Of a stretch of DNA of 64,000 bases, positions 19,021 through 31,990 are shown in pieces (position 1 is the first letter of the stretch; every line of letters starts with the position of its first letter). The position numbers and the translations under genes are program-made. Below the pieces are notes generated by a model that was not told the origin of the DNA, ran no database searches, and saw nothing but the letters and a program-made list of their open reading frames with translations. Source of the stretch: Klebsiella planticola ATCC 33531 (lineage in GTDB: Bacteria; Pseudomonadota; Gammaproteobacteria; Enterobacterales; Enterobacteriaceae); contig NZ_JMPP01000009.1 in the NCBI RefSeq assembly GCF_000735435.1, positions 28,513 to 92,512 of the forward strand. The letters are read 5' to 3'.

Positions 19021-19536
19021 ATGAATAAGACCACTTCGCAAGAAATGTTAGCGCATGCTGAAAAGCTCTGCGCACAGCGCGGCGTGCGCCTGACTCCGCA
19101 GCGCCTGGAAGTGTTGCGTTTGATGAGCCTCCAGCAAGGGGCGATTAGCGCGTATGATCTGCTCGACCTGCTGCGTGAGAAAGAGCCGCAGGCAAAACCG
19201 CCGACGGTCTACCGGGCGCTGGAGTTTCTGCTGGAACAGGGGTTCGTGCACAAGGTGGAATCGACCAACAGCTACGTACTGTGCCATCTTTTCGATCAGC
19301 CGACCCATAGCTCAGCCATGTTTATCTGCGACCGCTGCGGCGTGGTCACGGAAGAGTGTGCCGAAGGCGTTGAAGACATTATGCATACGCTGGCGGCGAG
19401 AATGGGTTTTGCGCTACGCCACAATGTGATTGAGGCGCACGGCCTGTGCGCAGGTTGTGTCGAGGTCGAAGCCTGTAGCACCCCGGGACACTGCCATCAC
19501 GACCATACCATTCAGATTAAAAAGAAAGCCCGCTGA
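19021..19536 (+). CDS. zur: Zinc uptake regulator Zur (Fur family)
   Basis: Zur represses zinc-import genes when zinc is plentiful. The 171-residue protein has the Fur-family winged helix (about 1-90, with LTPQRLEVLRLM and PPTVYRALEFLLEQGFVHK) and a dimerisation domain. That domain contains two structural-zinc CxxC pairs (CDRC and CAGC) and a His-rich end (GHCHHDH). The ATG with upstream CAGAGGATGCTC gives the family length; an upstream in-frame ATG would add 47 unrelated residues. It is divergent from the cupin gene and followed by yjbJ on the other strand. Confidence 0.97.
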   Translation: MNKTTSQEMLAHAEKLCAQRGVRLTPQRLEVLRLMSLQQGAISAYDLLDLLREKEPQAKPPTVYRALEFLLEQGFVHKVESTNSYVLCHLFDQPTHSSAMFICDRCGVVTEECAEGVEDIMHTLAARMGFALRHNVIEAHGLCAGCVEVEACSTPGHCHHDHTIQIKKKAR

Positions 19537-19554
19537 GGCTATCGCCGCAGCGGG
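19521..19554 (-). terminator. Candidate terminator of yjbJ overlapping the end of zur
   Basis: CCCGCTG / CAGCGGG with an internal loop is followed on the minus strand by CTTTCTTTTTAA. The T-tract is formed by the last lysine codons of zur. Confidence 0.55.
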
Positions 19555-19627
19555 AATCGAGGTTGCCGGTACCTCCGTGTACCATCAGGCAGGCAATAAC
19601 AAAGGGTTAATTCGTTAACACTCACCG

Positions 19628-19837
19628 CTACCAGCGGTGATCGTTTTTTCGTTCCCAGTCAGACACTTCTTTCTCCGCCTGATCTTTGGCGTATCCATAA
19701 CGCTCCTGGATTTTACCGACCAGCTGGTCACGCTTACCCTCAATGACGGTCATATCGTCATCGGTCAGCTTGCCCCATTTCTCTTTCGCTTTACCTTTCA
19801 ACTGTTTCCAGTTACCGCCGATTTCGTCTTTGTTCAT
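19628..19837 (-). CDS. yjbJ: CsbD-family stress protein YjbJ
   Basis: The 69-residue hydrophilic, charged protein belongs to the CsbD family, which is abundant in stationary phase and under stress in enterobacteria; its molecular role is unknown. The family opening MNKDEIGGNWKQLKGKAKEKWGKL and the tail WERKNDHRW are clear. ATG follows TGAGGATTGA. Probably its own transcript. Confidence 0.95.
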   Translation of the reverse strand: MNKDEIGGNWKQLKGKAKEKWGKLTDDDMTVIEGKRDQLVGKIQERYGYAKDQAEKEVSDWERKNDHRW

Positions 19838-19963
19838 AATTCAATCCTCATCGTTCGGTGAGTTAACAGCCCGCTGTGTGCCGGACATAGTATTAATTAT
19901 AGATAAGAATTCTGAGTTGAATTTATTATTCGGAATCTTTAACCAATTACATATCAAAAATCA

Positions 19964-21280
19964 CTACGAAAACCAGGTTCCACGCCGCCAGTGTCGCCGC
20001 CAGATGACCGCCAGCGACAGACCGCGCAGCGCGAGGAAAACCGCCAGCGCCAGCCATAGCGCGTGGTTGCCGAGGACCGGTAGCGTCAGCAGCGTCAGGG
20101 CAAACCCCGCCGCCGCCACCGCCATGCTGTTGCGCATCTCAGCCCCGCGCGTCGCGCCGATGAACATGCCATCCAGCAAATAACACCACACGCCAATCAC
20201 CGGCAGCACGATCTGCCAGATCAGGTAGCGATCGGCAAGCAGCTGAAGCGAGGGCAGCGAGGTCAACAGGGCGACAATCTGCTGTCCCGCCACGGCATAG
20301 GTCGCCGCAAAGGCCAGCGCCACCATTCCCGACTGACGGCAGGCCGCTCGCCAGACCTCAAGCAGCTGGCTACCGTCACGCGCGCCGTAAGCCTGCCCGG
20401 AGTGCGCTTCCACGGCATAAGCAAAACCATCCAGGGCATAGGCGGTAAAGGTCAACATGGTCATCAGGAGCGCGTTGACGGCAACGATCTCGCCGCCAAG
20501 ACGAGCGCCGAAAACGGTCACCGCACCAAAGCAGAGCTGAAGCAGCAGAGAGCGCAGCATGATATCGCGATTGAGCGCCAGCAAGCGGCGCATATCTCCG
20601 CGCCACGCGCGCTTGAGCAGGGCAAATGACACACCGCGTAGCGCCAGCACGCGTCTTGCCATCAGCAGCCCGATGATAAAGGTGACATATTCGGCGGTGA
20701 CCGTCGCCAGCGCGGCACCCTGCACGTTCAGATGCAGGCCCATCACCAGCCACAGATCGAGCACGATATTCAGCAGGTTGCCGACAATCAGCAAAATCAC
20801 CGGCGCCCGGGCATACTGCACGCCCAACAGCCAACCGAGCAGCACCAGGTTTGCCAGCGATGCCGGCGCGCTCAGCCAGCGGATGTCGAGAAAGCGCCGC
20901 GCCTGCTCCAGCACCGCTTCATTGCCGCCAACAATATGCAACGCCAGATCGATAAGCGGGGTTCGGAAAAGCACAATCAGCAGGCCGGCACCTGTTGCCA
21001 GCCCCAGCGGCTGCACCAGCGCCCGCGCCAGGCGGAGAGGATCTTTTGCGCCAAAGGCCTGTGCCGTCAGTCCGGTGGTACTCATCCGCAGGAAAAGCAG
21101 CAGCATAAAGAGAAAACTGGTGGCCGTCGCGCCGACCGCGACACCGCCGAGGTAAACCGGGCTGTCGAGATGACCAATCACGGCGGTATCCACCAGTCCC
21201 AGCAGCGGAACGGTGATGTTGGAGAAAATCATGGGTAGCGCCAGGCGCCACAGGGCCTTATCAGCGGCGTTAAAGAACAT
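19964..21280 (-). CDS. dinF: MATE-family transporter DinF
   Basis: DinF is an inner-membrane multidrug and toxin extrusion (MATE) protein of the SOS regulon linked to oxidative and bile-salt stress. About 12 membrane segments are visible, with MATE motifs near the N-terminus (PMIFSNITVPLLGLVDTAVIGHLD) and a repeat-related second half. The start chosen is the internal ATG (MFFNAADKALWR), which matches the family; an upstream ATG at 21319 adds 13 residues without a Shine-Dalgarno. It lies 68 bases after lexA with a small hairpin in the gap and is read from the lexA promoter. Confidence 0.93.
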   Translation of the reverse strand: MFFNAADKALWRLALPMIFSNITVPLLGLVDTAVIGHLDSPVYLGGVAVGATATSFLFMLLLFLRMSTTGLTAQAFGAKDPLRLARALVQPLGLATGAGLLIVLFRTPLIDLALHIVGGNEAVLEQARRFLDIRWLSAPASLANLVLLGWLLGVQYARAPVILLIVGNLLNIVLDLWLVMGLHLNVQGAALATVTAEYVTFIIGLLMARRVLALRGVSFALLKRAWRGDMRRLLALNRDIMLRSLLLQLCFGAVTVFGARLGGEIVAVNALLMTMLTFTAYALDGFAYAVEAHSGQAYGARDGSQLLEVWRAACRQSGMVALAFAATYAVAGQQIVALLTSLPSLQLLADRYLIWQIVLPVIGVWCYLLDGMFIGATRGAEMRNSMAVAAAGFALTLLTLPVLGNHALWLALAVFLALRGLSLAVIWRRHWRRGTWFS

Positions 21281-21348
21281 GAGAAAGAGCCTGACCGGGA
21301 GGAGACAGCGCAGCATCATGCATCAGACGATGCTGCGTGGGGAAGGTG

Positions 21349-21957
21349 TTACAGCCACTCACCGTTGCGAATCACGCCAACGGCCAGCCCTTCAATAGTG
21401 AAATTTTGCTCGCGTAGATTCACCACGATAGGGGAAAATTCGCTGTTTTCTGGCAGGAGTTCGACGATGTTGCCCTGCTTTTTAAGACGCTTAACGGTGA
21501 CCTCTTCGTCAATACGCGCCACGACAACCTGGCCGTTGCGTACATCCTGAGTTTTATGGACCGCCAGCAGATCGCCATCGAGAATACCGATATCTTTCAT
21601 TGACATACCGCTAACCCGCAGCAAAAAGTCGGCATTCGGCTTGAACATCGCCGGATCGACCTGGAAGTGGCCTTCGATATGCTGCTGAGCCAGCAGCGGC
21701 TCACCGGCCGCCACGCGGCCAATCAACGGTAGACCTGGTTCTTCTTCCGTCAGCAGGCGAATCCCCCGGGAGGCGCCGGAGATAATCTCGATCGCGCCCT
21801 TACGCGCCAGCGCTTTCAGGTGTTCTTCCGCCGCGTTTGGGGAACGGAACCCCAAGCGCTGAGCAATTTCCGCACGCGTCGGCGGCATGCCCGTCTGGCT
21901 GATGTGATCCCGAATGAGATCAAACACCTCTTGCTGCCTGGTCGTTAACGCTTTCAT
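21349..21957 (-). CDS. lexA: SOS repressor LexA
   Basis: LexA represses SOS genes and self-cleaves when RecA filaments form. The 202-residue protein has a winged-helix DNA-binding domain (about 1-70, with [30 protein letters not shown]). The cleavage site is Ala-Gly in GRVAAGEP (about 84-85). The catalytic serine is in SMKDIGI (about 119) and the lysine in [10 protein letters not shown] (about 156). Two LexA boxes precede it, giving autoregulation. It is followed by dinF. Confidence 0.99.
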   Translation of the reverse strand: MKALTTRQQEVFDLIRDHISQTGMPPTRAEIAQRLGFRSPNAAEEHLKALARKGAIEIISGASRGIRLLTEEEPGLPLIGRVAAGEPLLAQQHIEGHFQVDPAMFKPNADFLLRVSGMSMKDIGILDGDLLAVHKTQDVRNGQVVVARIDEEVTVKRLKKQGNIVELLPENSEFSPIVVNLREQNFTIEGLAVGVIRNGEWL

Positions 21958-21965
21958 CCCGCCCC

Positions 21966-21981
21966 CTGGGTGTATATACAG
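21966..21981. promoter_or_regulatory. LexA box 1 of lexA
   Basis: On the minus strand CTGTATATACACCCAG lies just before the GGGGGC leader of lexA and fits CTG-N10-CAG. Confidence 0.95.
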
Positions 21982-21986
21982 TTATG

Positions 21987-22002
21987 CTGTGAGTATATAC
22001 AG
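21987..22002. promoter_or_regulatory. LexA box 2 of lexA
   Basis: On the minus strand CTGTATATACTCACAG is separated by 5 bases from box 1, as in the E. coli double operator. Confidence 0.95.
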
Positions 22003-22176
22003 CTAACGGTGATTTTGGAATCAAATTTCACACAAAAATCAGGAGATTCTTTCCATTTTGCGTCCCCGATAGCCCATGGCGCCAGGGGTGATTGTCGCCG
22101 GCCGGGCAAAAGCTCATCGGGTTCGCCCGATCGCCGGGAAGACATCGCAAAGCGGAATATCTCACCACGTGGCCGC

Positions 22177-22545
22177 TCAGTGATAGCGAGCCCACAGTAA
22201 GAGCGCCCAGGTGATCAGCGCGATCGCAATGGCCAGCAGCACCGCCGCAGACCCCATATCTTTCGCCCGACCGGACAGCTCATGATGTTCCGGGCCAATA
22301 CGGTCCACCACCGCCTCAATCGCGCTATTAAGAATTTCGACTATCATCACTATCAGGACCGAGCCTATCAGCAGCACACGCGTGATGGCGTCGACGTCCA
22401 GCCAGCAGGCTATCGCTACAGCAACAATGGCGGCGATGCCTTCTTGACGAAATGCGGCCTCATTTATCCATGCCGCACGGAACCCTTTCCAGGAATAACC
22501 TGCCGCTTTAATGATTCGGGTTAACCCAGTGGTATTATTGGCCAT
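22177..22545 (-). CDS. dgkA: Diacylglycerol kinase
   Basis: DgkA is a trimeric inner-membrane kinase that recycles diacylglycerol made during osmoregulated-periplasmic-glucan synthesis into phosphatidic acid. The 122-residue protein has three membrane helices and the catalytic motif EILNSAIEAVVDRIGPEHHELSGRAKDMGSAAV (about 69-101). The ATG is preceded by AAGG; a TTG one codon upstream is less likely. It is divergent from plsB, so two phospholipid genes face away from a shared 129-base region. Confidence 0.97.
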   Translation of the reverse strand: MANNTTGLTRIIKAAGYSWKGFRAAWINEAAFRQEGIAAIVAVAIACWLDVDAITRVLLIGSVLIVMIVEILNSAIEAVVDRIGPEHHELSGRAKDMGSAAVLLAIAIALITWALLLWARYH

Positions 22546-22674
22546 CAAAAGAACCTTTTTATGTAAATGACGTCAATGAGTGTACGCGTTTGCCGCGTGG
22601 CAACGGAAATTTTGCGCGCTTTCTGTTATTCTTGCCGCGCATTTGCATGATTAACCAGAGGCTTCACATCGTTT

Positions 22675-25098
22675 ATGTCCGGCTGGCAACGAATTTACTA
22701 TAATTTACTGAATTTACCATTACGGGTGCTGGTAAAAAGCAAGTCTATTCCCGCAGAACCTGCTCAGGAATTAGGGCTGGATACCTCGCGTCCTATCATG
22801 TACGTCCTGCCTTATAATTCAAAGGCGGACCTGCTGACCCTGCGCGCTCAGTGCCTGGAGCACGATTTACCCGATCCGCTTGAACCGCTGGAAATCGACG
22901 GCGCGCTGCTGCCGCGCTACGTCTTTATCCACGGCGGCCCGCGCGTCTTTACCTACTACGCGCCGAAAGAAGAGTCGATTAAGCTGTTCCACGACTACCT
23001 GGATCTGCACCGCAACCATCCTGACCTGGACGTGCAAATGGTGCCGGTGTCGGTGATGTTTGGGCGTGCGCCTGGGCGCGAAAAAGGCGAAGTTAACCCG
23101 CCGCTGCGCATGCTGAATGGCATTCAGAAGTTCTTCGCCGTTCTGTGGCTGGGACGCGACAGCTTTGTCCGTTTCTCGCCGCCGGTTTCTCTGCGCAGAA
23201 TGGCCACCGAACACGGCACCGATAAAATTATCGCCCAGAAGCTTGCCCGCGTCGCGCGTATGCACTTCGCCCGCCAGCGTCTGGCAGCCGTCGGCCCACG
23301 TCTGCCGGCGCGTCAGGACCTGTTCAATAAGCTGCTGGCATCCAAAGCCATCGCCCGCGCGGTAGAAGATGAAGCGCGCAGCAAGAAAATCTCCCATGAG
23401 AAGGCGCAGCAAAACGCCATCGCGCTGATGGAAGAGATCGCCGCGAACTTCTCTTATGAGATGATTCGCCTGACCGACCGCGTTCTCGGTTTTACCTGGA
23501 ACCGTCTCTATCAGGGGATCAACGTCCACAACGCCGAGCGCGTACGTCAGCTGGCCCATGAAGGGCACGAGATTGTCTACGTACCGTGCCATCGTAGCCA
23601 TATGGACTACCTGCTGCTCTCCTACGTGCTGTATCACCAGGGGCTGGTGCCGCCGCATATTGCCGCCGGTATCAACCTGAACTTCTGGCCAGCAGGCCCC
23701 ATTTTCCGCCGCGGTGGCGCATTCTTTATTCGTCGTACCTTTAAGGGCAATAAGCTCTATTCAACGGTGTTCCGCGAATATCTCGGCGAGTTGTTCAGCC
23801 GGGGTTACTCCGTGGAGTACTTCGTTGAAGGGGGCCGCTCGCGTACCGGCCGTCTGCTGGATCCGAAAACCGGTACCCTGTCGATGACCATCCAGGCCAT
23901 GCTGCGCGGCGGGACCCGACCGATCACGCTGGTGCCTATCTACATCGGTTACGAGCACGTGATGGAAGTGGGCACCTACGCCAAAGAGCTGCGCGGTGCG
24001 ACGAAAGAAAAAGAGAGTCTGCCGCAGATGCTGCGCGGCCTGAGCAAGCTGCGTAACCTCGGTCAGGGCTATGTTAACTTTGGCGAACCTCTGCCGCTGA
24101 TGACTTACCTGAACCAGCATGTTCCGGAATGGCGTGAGTCTATCGATCCGATCGAAGCGGTTCGCCCATCGTGGCTGACGCCGACGGTCAACAATATTGC
24201 TTCCGACCTGATGGTGCGCATCAACAACGCCGGCGCGGCCAACGCCATGAACCTGTGCTGCACCGCGCTGCTGGCCTCTCGTCAGCGCTCGTTGACCCGC
24301 GAACAGCTGACGCAACAGCTGGAGTGCTACCTCGATCTGCTGCGCAACGTACCGTACTCCCCGGATGCGACCACGCCGACGGCCTCCGCCAGCGAGCTGA
24401 TTGACCACGCGCTGAAGATGAATAAGTTCGAGGTCGAGAAAGATACCATCGGCGATATCATCATTCTGCCGCGCGAGCAGGCGGTGCTGATGACCTACTA
24501 CCGCAACAACATCGCCCATATGCTGATGCTGCCGTCGCTGCTGGCGGCGATCATTACCCAGCATCGTCGTATCACCCGCGCGGAAGTGCTGCGTCACGTT
24601 GAGATGTTCTATCCGCTGCTGAAGGCCGAGCTATTCCTGCGCTGGGAAAAAGCAGAGCTGGCTGGCGTCATCGATGCCCTGGCGGCGGAAATGCAGCGTC
24701 AGGGGCTGATTGTCCTGAGCGATGAGGCAATCAGCATCAATCCGTCCCACTCCCGTTCCTTGCAGCTGCTGGCCGCAGGCGCGCGCGAGACGCTCCAGCG
24801 CTACGCCATTACCTTCTGGCTGCTGAGCGCGAACCCGTCCATCAACCGCAGTTCTCTGGAGAAAGAGAGCCGCACGGTGGCGCAGCGTCTGTCGGTGCTG
24901 CACGGTATCAACGCGCCGGAGTTCTTCGATAAAGCGGTATTCAGTACGTTAGTGCTGACGCTGCGCGATGAGGGCTATATCAGCGACACCGGCGATGCTG
25001 AGCCGGCAGAGACGCTGAAGGTCTACCAGATGCTGGCCGATCTGATTACGTCGGATGTGCGCTTGACGATTGAAAGCGTCACGCAGGATGAAGCGTAA
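22675..25098 (+). CDS. plsB: Glycerol-3-phosphate 1-O-acyltransferase
   Basis: PlsB performs the first acylation of glycerol-3-phosphate in phospholipid synthesis at the inner membrane. The 807-residue protein equals the family length. The acyltransferase HX4D motif is CHRSHMD with His306 and Asp311. [11 protein letters not shown] (block III) and a [10 protein letters not shown] block IV follow. ATG follows AGAGGCTTCACATCGTTT. It is divergent from dgkA and followed by a REP-like hairpin before ubiA. Confidence 0.99.
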   Translation: MSGWQRIYYNLLNLPLRVLVKSKSIPAEPAQELGLDTSRPIMYVLPYNSKADLLTLRAQCLEHDLPDPLEPLEIDGALLPRYVFIHGGPRVFTYYAPKEESIKLFHDYLDLHRNHPDLDVQMVPVSVMFGRAPGREKGEVNPPLRMLNGIQKFFAVLWLGRDSFVRFSPPVSLRRMATEHGTDKIIAQKLARVARMHFARQRLAAVGPRLPARQDLFNKLLASKAIARAVEDEARSKKISHEKAQQNAIALMEEIAANFSYEMIRLTDRVLGFTWNRLYQGINVHNAERVRQLAHEGHEIVYVPCHRSHMDYLLLSYVLYHQGLVPPHIAAGINLNFWPAGPIFRRGGAFFIRRTFKGNKLYSTVFREYLGELFSRGYSVEYFVEGGRSRTGRLLDPKTGTLSMTIQAMLRGGTRPITLVPIYIGYEHVMEVGTYAKELRGATKEKESLPQMLRGLSKLRNLGQGYVNFGEPLPLMTYLNQHVPEWRESIDPIEAVRPSWLTPTVNNIASDLMVRINNAGAANAMNLCCTALLASRQRSLTREQLTQQLECYLDLLRNVPYSPDATTPTASASELIDHALKMNKFEVEKDTIGDIIILPREQAVLMTYYRNNIAHMLMLPSLLAAIITQHRRITRAEVLRHVEMFYPLLKAELFLRWEKAELAGVIDALAAEMQRQGLIVLSDEAISINPSHSRSLQLLAAGARETLQRYAITFWLLSANPSINRSSLEKESRTVAQRLSVLHGINAPEFFDKAVFSTLVLTLRDEGYISDTGDAEPAETLKVYQMLADLITSDVRLTIESVTQDEA

Positions 25099-25111
25099 CG
25101 ACTGAGACAGG

Positions 25112-25163
25112 CTTTCCTCTCCCCCGGCTATGGCGTTTGCGCCGCATGCCGGGGGAAAGGAAG
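25112..25163. repeat. REP-like hairpin between convergent plsB and ubiA
   Basis: CCCCCGGC / GCCGGGGG with an inner GGCG / CGCC pair, extended outward by CTTTCC / GGAAAG-type pairing, forms one long hairpin. It probably separates the two convergent genes. Confidence 0.65.
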
Positions 25164-25166
25164 AGA

Positions 25167-26036
25167 CTACTGCAGATAGCTCATCGCCAGACCGAGAAAC
25201 ACCACCAGTCCGACGTAGTTATTATTTAAAAACGCTTTAAAGCAGTCGTCCCGTTCGCGACGGAAAATCAGCTTCTGCTGCCAGAAAAACAGCCCTGCGG
25301 CGATAAACAGCGACCAGTAATATTCCCAGTGCAGCCCGTTCAGCCAGCCGATGGCGGCCAGCAGTACCAGCACCCCAATCTGCAATATACCGATAATGGT
25401 ACGGTCATGTTCGCCGAACAAGATCGCCGTTGATTTAATCCCGATTTTGACGTCATCGTCCCTGTCGACCATCGCGTACTGGGTATCGTAAGCCATCGCC
25501 CACAAAATATTGGCGAGGAACATCAGCCAGCAGCTTAACGGCAACGCTTCGCTCACCGCCGAGAAGGCCATCGGAATCGACCAGCCGAACGCCGCGCCCA
25601 GCACCACCTGCGGCAAGTGGGTATAGCGTTTCATAAACGGATACACCCACGCCAGCGCCAGCGCCGCCACCGACAGCAGGATGGTCATGGTGTTTAAGGT
25701 CAGCACCAGCAGGAACGAAAGCACAACCAGCACGGCAAACAGAATCCGGGCCTCTTTCTCCGAGACATCGCCGCTGGGCAGCGGACGGCGGGCGGTGCGT
25801 TTAACATGGCCGTCAAACTTTCGGTCGGCGTAATCATTCACCACGCAACCGGCGGCGCGCATCAGCCAGACGCCGGCGACAAAAACGGCCAGAATCCACA
25901 GCGGCGGAATCCCCGGCGTCGCCACCCACAGTGCCCACAGCGTCGGCCACAGCAACAGCAGCGCGCCAATGGGTTTGTCAGTACGCATCAGGCGATGAAA
26001 CGCCAACAGCTTATTCTGCGCCAGACTCCTCTCCAT
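25167..26036 (-). CDS. ubiA: 4-hydroxybenzoate polyprenyltransferase
   Basis: UbiA joins an octaprenyl chain to 4-hydroxybenzoate in ubiquinone synthesis. The 289-residue membrane protein has about eight to nine hydrophobic segments. Both Asp-rich Mg-diphosphate motifs of the family are present: [12 protein letters not shown] (about 67-78) and [12 protein letters not shown] (about 184-195). ATG follows AAGAGGAAAAGAAA. It lies 12 bases after ubiC, so the two form an operon. Confidence 0.98.
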   Translation of the reverse strand: MERSLAQNKLLAFHRLMRTDKPIGALLLLWPTLWALWVATPGIPPLWILAVFVAGVWLMRAAGCVVNDYADRKFDGHVKRTARRPLPSGDVSEKEARILFAVLVVLSFLLVLTLNTMTILLSVAALALAWVYPFMKRYTHLPQVVLGAAFGWSIPMAFSAVSEALPLSCWLMFLANILWAMAYDTQYAMVDRDDDVKIGIKSTAILFGEHDRTIIGILQIGVLVLLAAIGWLNGLHWEYYWSLFIAAGLFFWQQKLIFRRERDDCFKAFLNNNYVGLVVFLGLAMSYLQ

Positions 26037-26048
26037 TTTCTTTTCCTC

Positions 26049-26546
26049 TTAATACAGCGGCGACGCAGGCAGAAAAAGTTCTGTCAGCAGCAGCGGTTTA
26101 CCGCTCAGCCGCAGGCGAGAACGACGCCCCCACAGCTCTGCTGTGCGCCCAATTTCAATAAAATCGCGGGTTAATGTCGATGACGTGAACAAATAACGCC
26201 CCAGCGGCGTCTGCCCCAACTGCTGCAGGGCCAGTTCCGGGCCGCACAGCGTCGACTCAGGCACGACCGTTCGGCCAGCGAGCCAGGGTTCACCATTGGC
26301 GCAAAGTATGATTTCCCGCAGCCAGTAACGCGCTTCATCCGGCAGCAACGCCTCTTCACCCACCAGCGCTTCCCGGCCGACGAAACCCTCGTTGACTCGA
26401 TTAACACTGACTTTTTTCCCTTGTTGCTCAAAGCGTTGAGTCATTGAGTCTTCCAGCAACAGCCAGTCGCGCAGGTGCGGTTCCAGCGGGGGTATCGCGG
26501 CAAAATAGCGCAGCGCACGCAGTTGCGTAAGCGCAGGATGTGACAT
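26049..26546 (-). CDS. ubiC: Chorismate pyruvate-lyase
   Basis: UbiC cleaves chorismate to 4-hydroxybenzoate and pyruvate, the first committed step of ubiquinone synthesis, and feeds UbiA directly. The 165-residue protein matches the family. Active-site arginine and glutamate candidates lie in [21 protein letters not shown] and in the C-terminal [21 protein letters not shown]. It is the first gene of ubiCA. Upstream lies the malM terminator. Confidence 0.97.
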   Translation of the reverse strand: MSHPALTQLRALRYFAAIPPLEPHLRDWLLLEDSMTQRFEQQGKKVSVNRVNEGFVGREALVGEEALLPDEARYWLREIILCANGEPWLAGRTVVPESTLCGPELALQQLGQTPLGRYLFTSSTLTRDFIEIGRTAELWGRRSRLRLSGKPLLLTELFLPASPLY

Positions 26547-26666
26547 GCCTGATTCTCCGTTACATAACGTAGCAGCATTGTATCGCAGAATAAGCCAGTC
26601 AGGGCGGGCAAAGCGTCAAGATACGATCATCGGCGTAACAGCCATGCAACAGCAGCCGCCACGCGA

Positions 26667-26696
26667 TAAAAAAAGGTGCGTCCAGGCGGACGCACC
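26667..26696 (-). terminator. Terminator of the malK-lamB-malM operon
   Basis: GGTGCGTCC / GGACGCACC, a perfect 9-bp stem with loop GCCT, is followed on the minus strand by TTTTTTT. Confidence 0.92.
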
Positions 26697-26735
26697 TAAA
26701 GGCTGTGCCTAAACATCAGCATTGTGGGGAGACGA

Positions 26736-27686
26736 TCACCCCTTGCCTTTTACACTGCTGATAAAGGTGGAACGAGCAGATTTCGAGCCGAGGCGCTCAG
26801 CTTCGTTCATCAGTTTAAGGGCTTTATCGATATCACCTTTCGCAACCGCCTGCTTGATGCCGTTGTTAAAGTAAGTTTCCGTATCGTCAAGCATCGGTTC
26901 GCTCTTCGCAGCCGGCGCTGGCGCCGCTGCTGGAGCAACGGCCGGCGCGGCGGCTGGCGCGTTGTAGACCGGAGCCGCGGTATTACCGACGGTCACTGGG
27001 CCCGGGCCGGAGGAGCCAAACAGCGGCCCAACCAGCACGCTGGAGCCGGAAGAAGTTTTCACCTTCAGACCCAGGGTACCTTCGGTGGTATGTTTGGCAA
27101 TCGGGTCCGGAATATCCGGCACCGCATTACCTGTGCCTTTGGCGTAGGCCTTCGCCGGATCGATTAATTTGGTGGTCTGCTGCAAATCCTGCGGGGTAGT
27201 AAAGACCAGCACATAGATTTTTTGCTGACCTAAAGCCGGAGTCAGGCGCATCACCCCTTCCAGGCGATCCGAGCTCATCACGCCCGGCTCCAGATAGGTG
27301 AAGTAGCTGCTTGGGAAAAACGCCGATGGCGTCATATTCTGGTCAAGAATCAGCACATTTGGCGCATAAACGCTGGTTTGCTTATTCACTTCACTGGTCA
27401 GGGTCAGGGTCAGCTCACCGATATTTGCCGGGACGCTGTAGGCCGCCACGGGGCCGACGATGCCGGGGATATTCAGCGACTGGCCAGCCGTCGCTAACTT
27501 TGTGGTTTGCGTTTTCGATTGGTCGACCGGCGTCCAGGTTAGCTGTTGTAACGCGGAAGCAGGAATGGTCGGTGCGGCAGAAGTATTCTGCGGCACGAAA
27601 TTCACATCAGCAAAACTGACTGCGGGTACGCTGGCCAGCAGGCCGGCGGACAGGCAGAGGGCAACGAGACTTTTCTTCATTTTCAT
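26736..27686 (-). CDS. malM: Maltose operon periplasmic protein MalM
   Basis: MalM is a periplasmic protein of the maltose regulon whose exact job is unsettled. The 316-residue protein has a signal peptide (about 1-26). An Ala/Pro-rich linker (about 238-266) makes it longer than the E. coli protein I recall, and it ends SARSTFISSVKGKG. The ATG with GAGGTGAT upstream is chosen; a longer frame adds 14 residues with no Shine-Dalgarno. It is the last gene of malK-lamB-malM, with a hairpin in the lamB-malM gap. Confidence 0.95.
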   Translation of the reverse strand: MKMKKSLVALCLSAGLLASVPAVSFADVNFVPQNTSAAPTIPASALQQLTWTPVDQSKTQTTKLATAGQSLNIPGIVGPVAAYSVPANIGELTLTLTSEVNKQTSVYAPNVLILDQNMTPSAFFPSSYFTYLEPGVMSSDRLEGVMRLTPALGQQKIYVLVFTTPQDLQQTTKLIDPAKAYAKGTGNAVPDIPDPIAKHTTEGTLGLKVKTSSGSSVLVGPLFGSSGPGPVTVGNTAAPVYNAPAAAPAVAPAAAPAPAAKSEPMLDDTETYFNNGIKQAVAKGDIDKALKLMNEAERLGSKSARSTFISSVKGKG

Positions 27687-27749
27687 TGTTATCACCTCAA
27701 TTCCGATGGCCAAGCGGTAGCCAGGCAATAGCCCGCTGAGCCGAAGATA

Positions 27750-27767
27750 GAGGGGCTTGCGCCCCTC
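27750..27767. other. Intercistronic hairpin between lamB and malM
   Basis: GAGGGGC / GCCCCTC with a 4-base loop. It lacks a T-run on the minus strand, so it more likely protects the lamB 3' end or reduces read-through to malM. Confidence 0.6.
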
Positions 27768-27793
27768 TTTTGGTCATCACACGTCAGGTTGGA

Positions 27794-29170
<1,377 letters not shown>

Positions 29171-29204
29171 CTATGGGGTTCGTGTTTTTTTTTAATGGGA
29201 AGCC

Positions 29205-30314
29205 TTACACGCCCGGCTCTTTATGCAACCGACGACACGCCGTACCATCCTCACGGAATAAATGGCAGCGCTCTGGTGGCAAACCGATAGCGAATGTGGC
29301 TCCCTCTTCTACCAACACCACGTCGTTCTGGCGGTAAACCAGGTTTTGACGGATGGCGGGGATCTGGATATGAATTTGTGTTTCGTGACCAAGCTGCTCA
29401 ACCACCTGAACGACCCCTTCCAGAGTGACGTCGGCGATATCGCTGGGCAGCAGATGTTCCGGGCGGATGCCTAAGGACATATTGGCGCCAACCTGAACGC
29501 GGGCGCTGTCCACCGGCAGCCAGACGTGCTGGCGGTTCGGCAGTTCTACCTGAACCTGCTCAATGGCGGTTGCAGTCACTTTTACCGGCAGGAAGTTCAT
29601 CTTTGGCGAACCAATAAAGCCCGCAACAAAGCGATCGGCCGGGTAGTGATACAGTTCCAGCGGTTTCCCGACCTGCGCAACGCGGCCGGCGTCCAGCACC
29701 ACAATTTTGTCGGCCAGCGTCATCGCTTCGACCTGATCGTGGGTAACGTAGATCATCGTGCGCCCAAGACGCTTATGCAGACGGGAGATTTCGATACGCA
29801 TCTGCACGCGCAGCGCGGCATCGAGGTTAGAAAGTGGTTCGTCGAGCAGGAATACGCGGGGTTCAGCAACCAGGGTACGGCCAATCGCCACACGCTGACG
29901 CTGTCCACCGGATAATGCCTTCGGCTTACGCTCCAGCAGATGCGCCAGCTGCAGAACTTCCGCAACCTGAGTGACGCGCTGGTTAATTAAATCTTTTTTA
30001 GCACCGGCCAGCTTGAGGCCGAAAGACATGTTTTCCGCAACGGACAGATGAGGGTAAAGCGCATAAGACTGGAACACCATCCCGATACCGCGTTCGGCCG
30101 GAGGGATATCGTTCATTCGCGCGTCACCAATAAATAAATCACCGCTGGTTATGGTTTCCAGCCCGGCAATCATACGCAGCAGGGTTGATTTGCCGCAGCC
30201 CGATGGCCCGACAAACACCACGAACTCCCCTTCCTGGATGTCGAGATTGATATCTTTCGACACCACCACGTCACCCCAGGCTTTCGTTATATTTCGCAGC
30301 TGTACGCTCGCCAT
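29205..30314 (-). CDS. malK: Maltose ABC transporter ATPase MalK
   Basis: MalK is the ATPase dimer of the maltose importer MalEFGK2 and also restrains MalT. The 369-residue protein has Walker [10 protein letters not shown] (about 36-44), Q-loop, signature LSGGQRQR (about 134-141), Walker [13 protein letters not shown] and the H-loop His in [10 protein letters not shown]-terminal regulatory domain (about 236-369) includes [12 protein letters not shown]. The ATG opening [15 protein letters not shown] is chosen over one two codons upstream. It is divergent from malE across the MalT control region. Confidence 0.98.
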   Translation of the reverse strand: MASVQLRNITKAWGDVVVSKDINLDIQEGEFVVFVGPSGCGKSTLLRMIAGLETITSGDLFIGDARMNDIPPAERGIGMVFQSYALYPHLSVAENMSFGLKLAGAKKDLINQRVTQVAEVLQLAHLLERKPKALSGGQRQRVAIGRTLVAEPRVFLLDEPLSNLDAALRVQMRIEISRLHKRLGRTMIYVTHDQVEAMTLADKIVVLDAGRVAQVGKPLELYHYPADRFVAGFIGSPKMNFLPVKVTATAIEQVQVELPNRQHVWLPVDSARVQVGANMSLGIRPEHLLPSDIADVTLEGVVQVVEQLGHETQIHIQIPAIRQNLVYRQNDVVLVEEGATFAIGLPPERCHLFREDGTACRRLHKEPGV

Positions 30315-31874
<1,560 letters not shown>

Positions 31875-31879
31875 GAAAA

Positions 31880-31956
31880 TGGCGGGTGGCGCTTAGCTAC
31901 CCGCCCTACCACTACGGCCTGGGCCGTAGGTCAGGCGAGCGTAAGCGCGGCCTGAC
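31880..31956. repeat. REP-type inverted repeats between malE and malF
   Basis: Three adjacent hairpin-forming blocks: GGCGGGT...ACCCGCC, CTACGGCC...GGCCGTAG and TCAGGC...GCCTGA. The position matches the classical malE-malF REP cluster of E. coli, which stabilises malE mRNA. Confidence 0.8.
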
Positions 31957-31990
31957 AAATAAGTTTTCACCGCTGTAGAGGATGATCCCC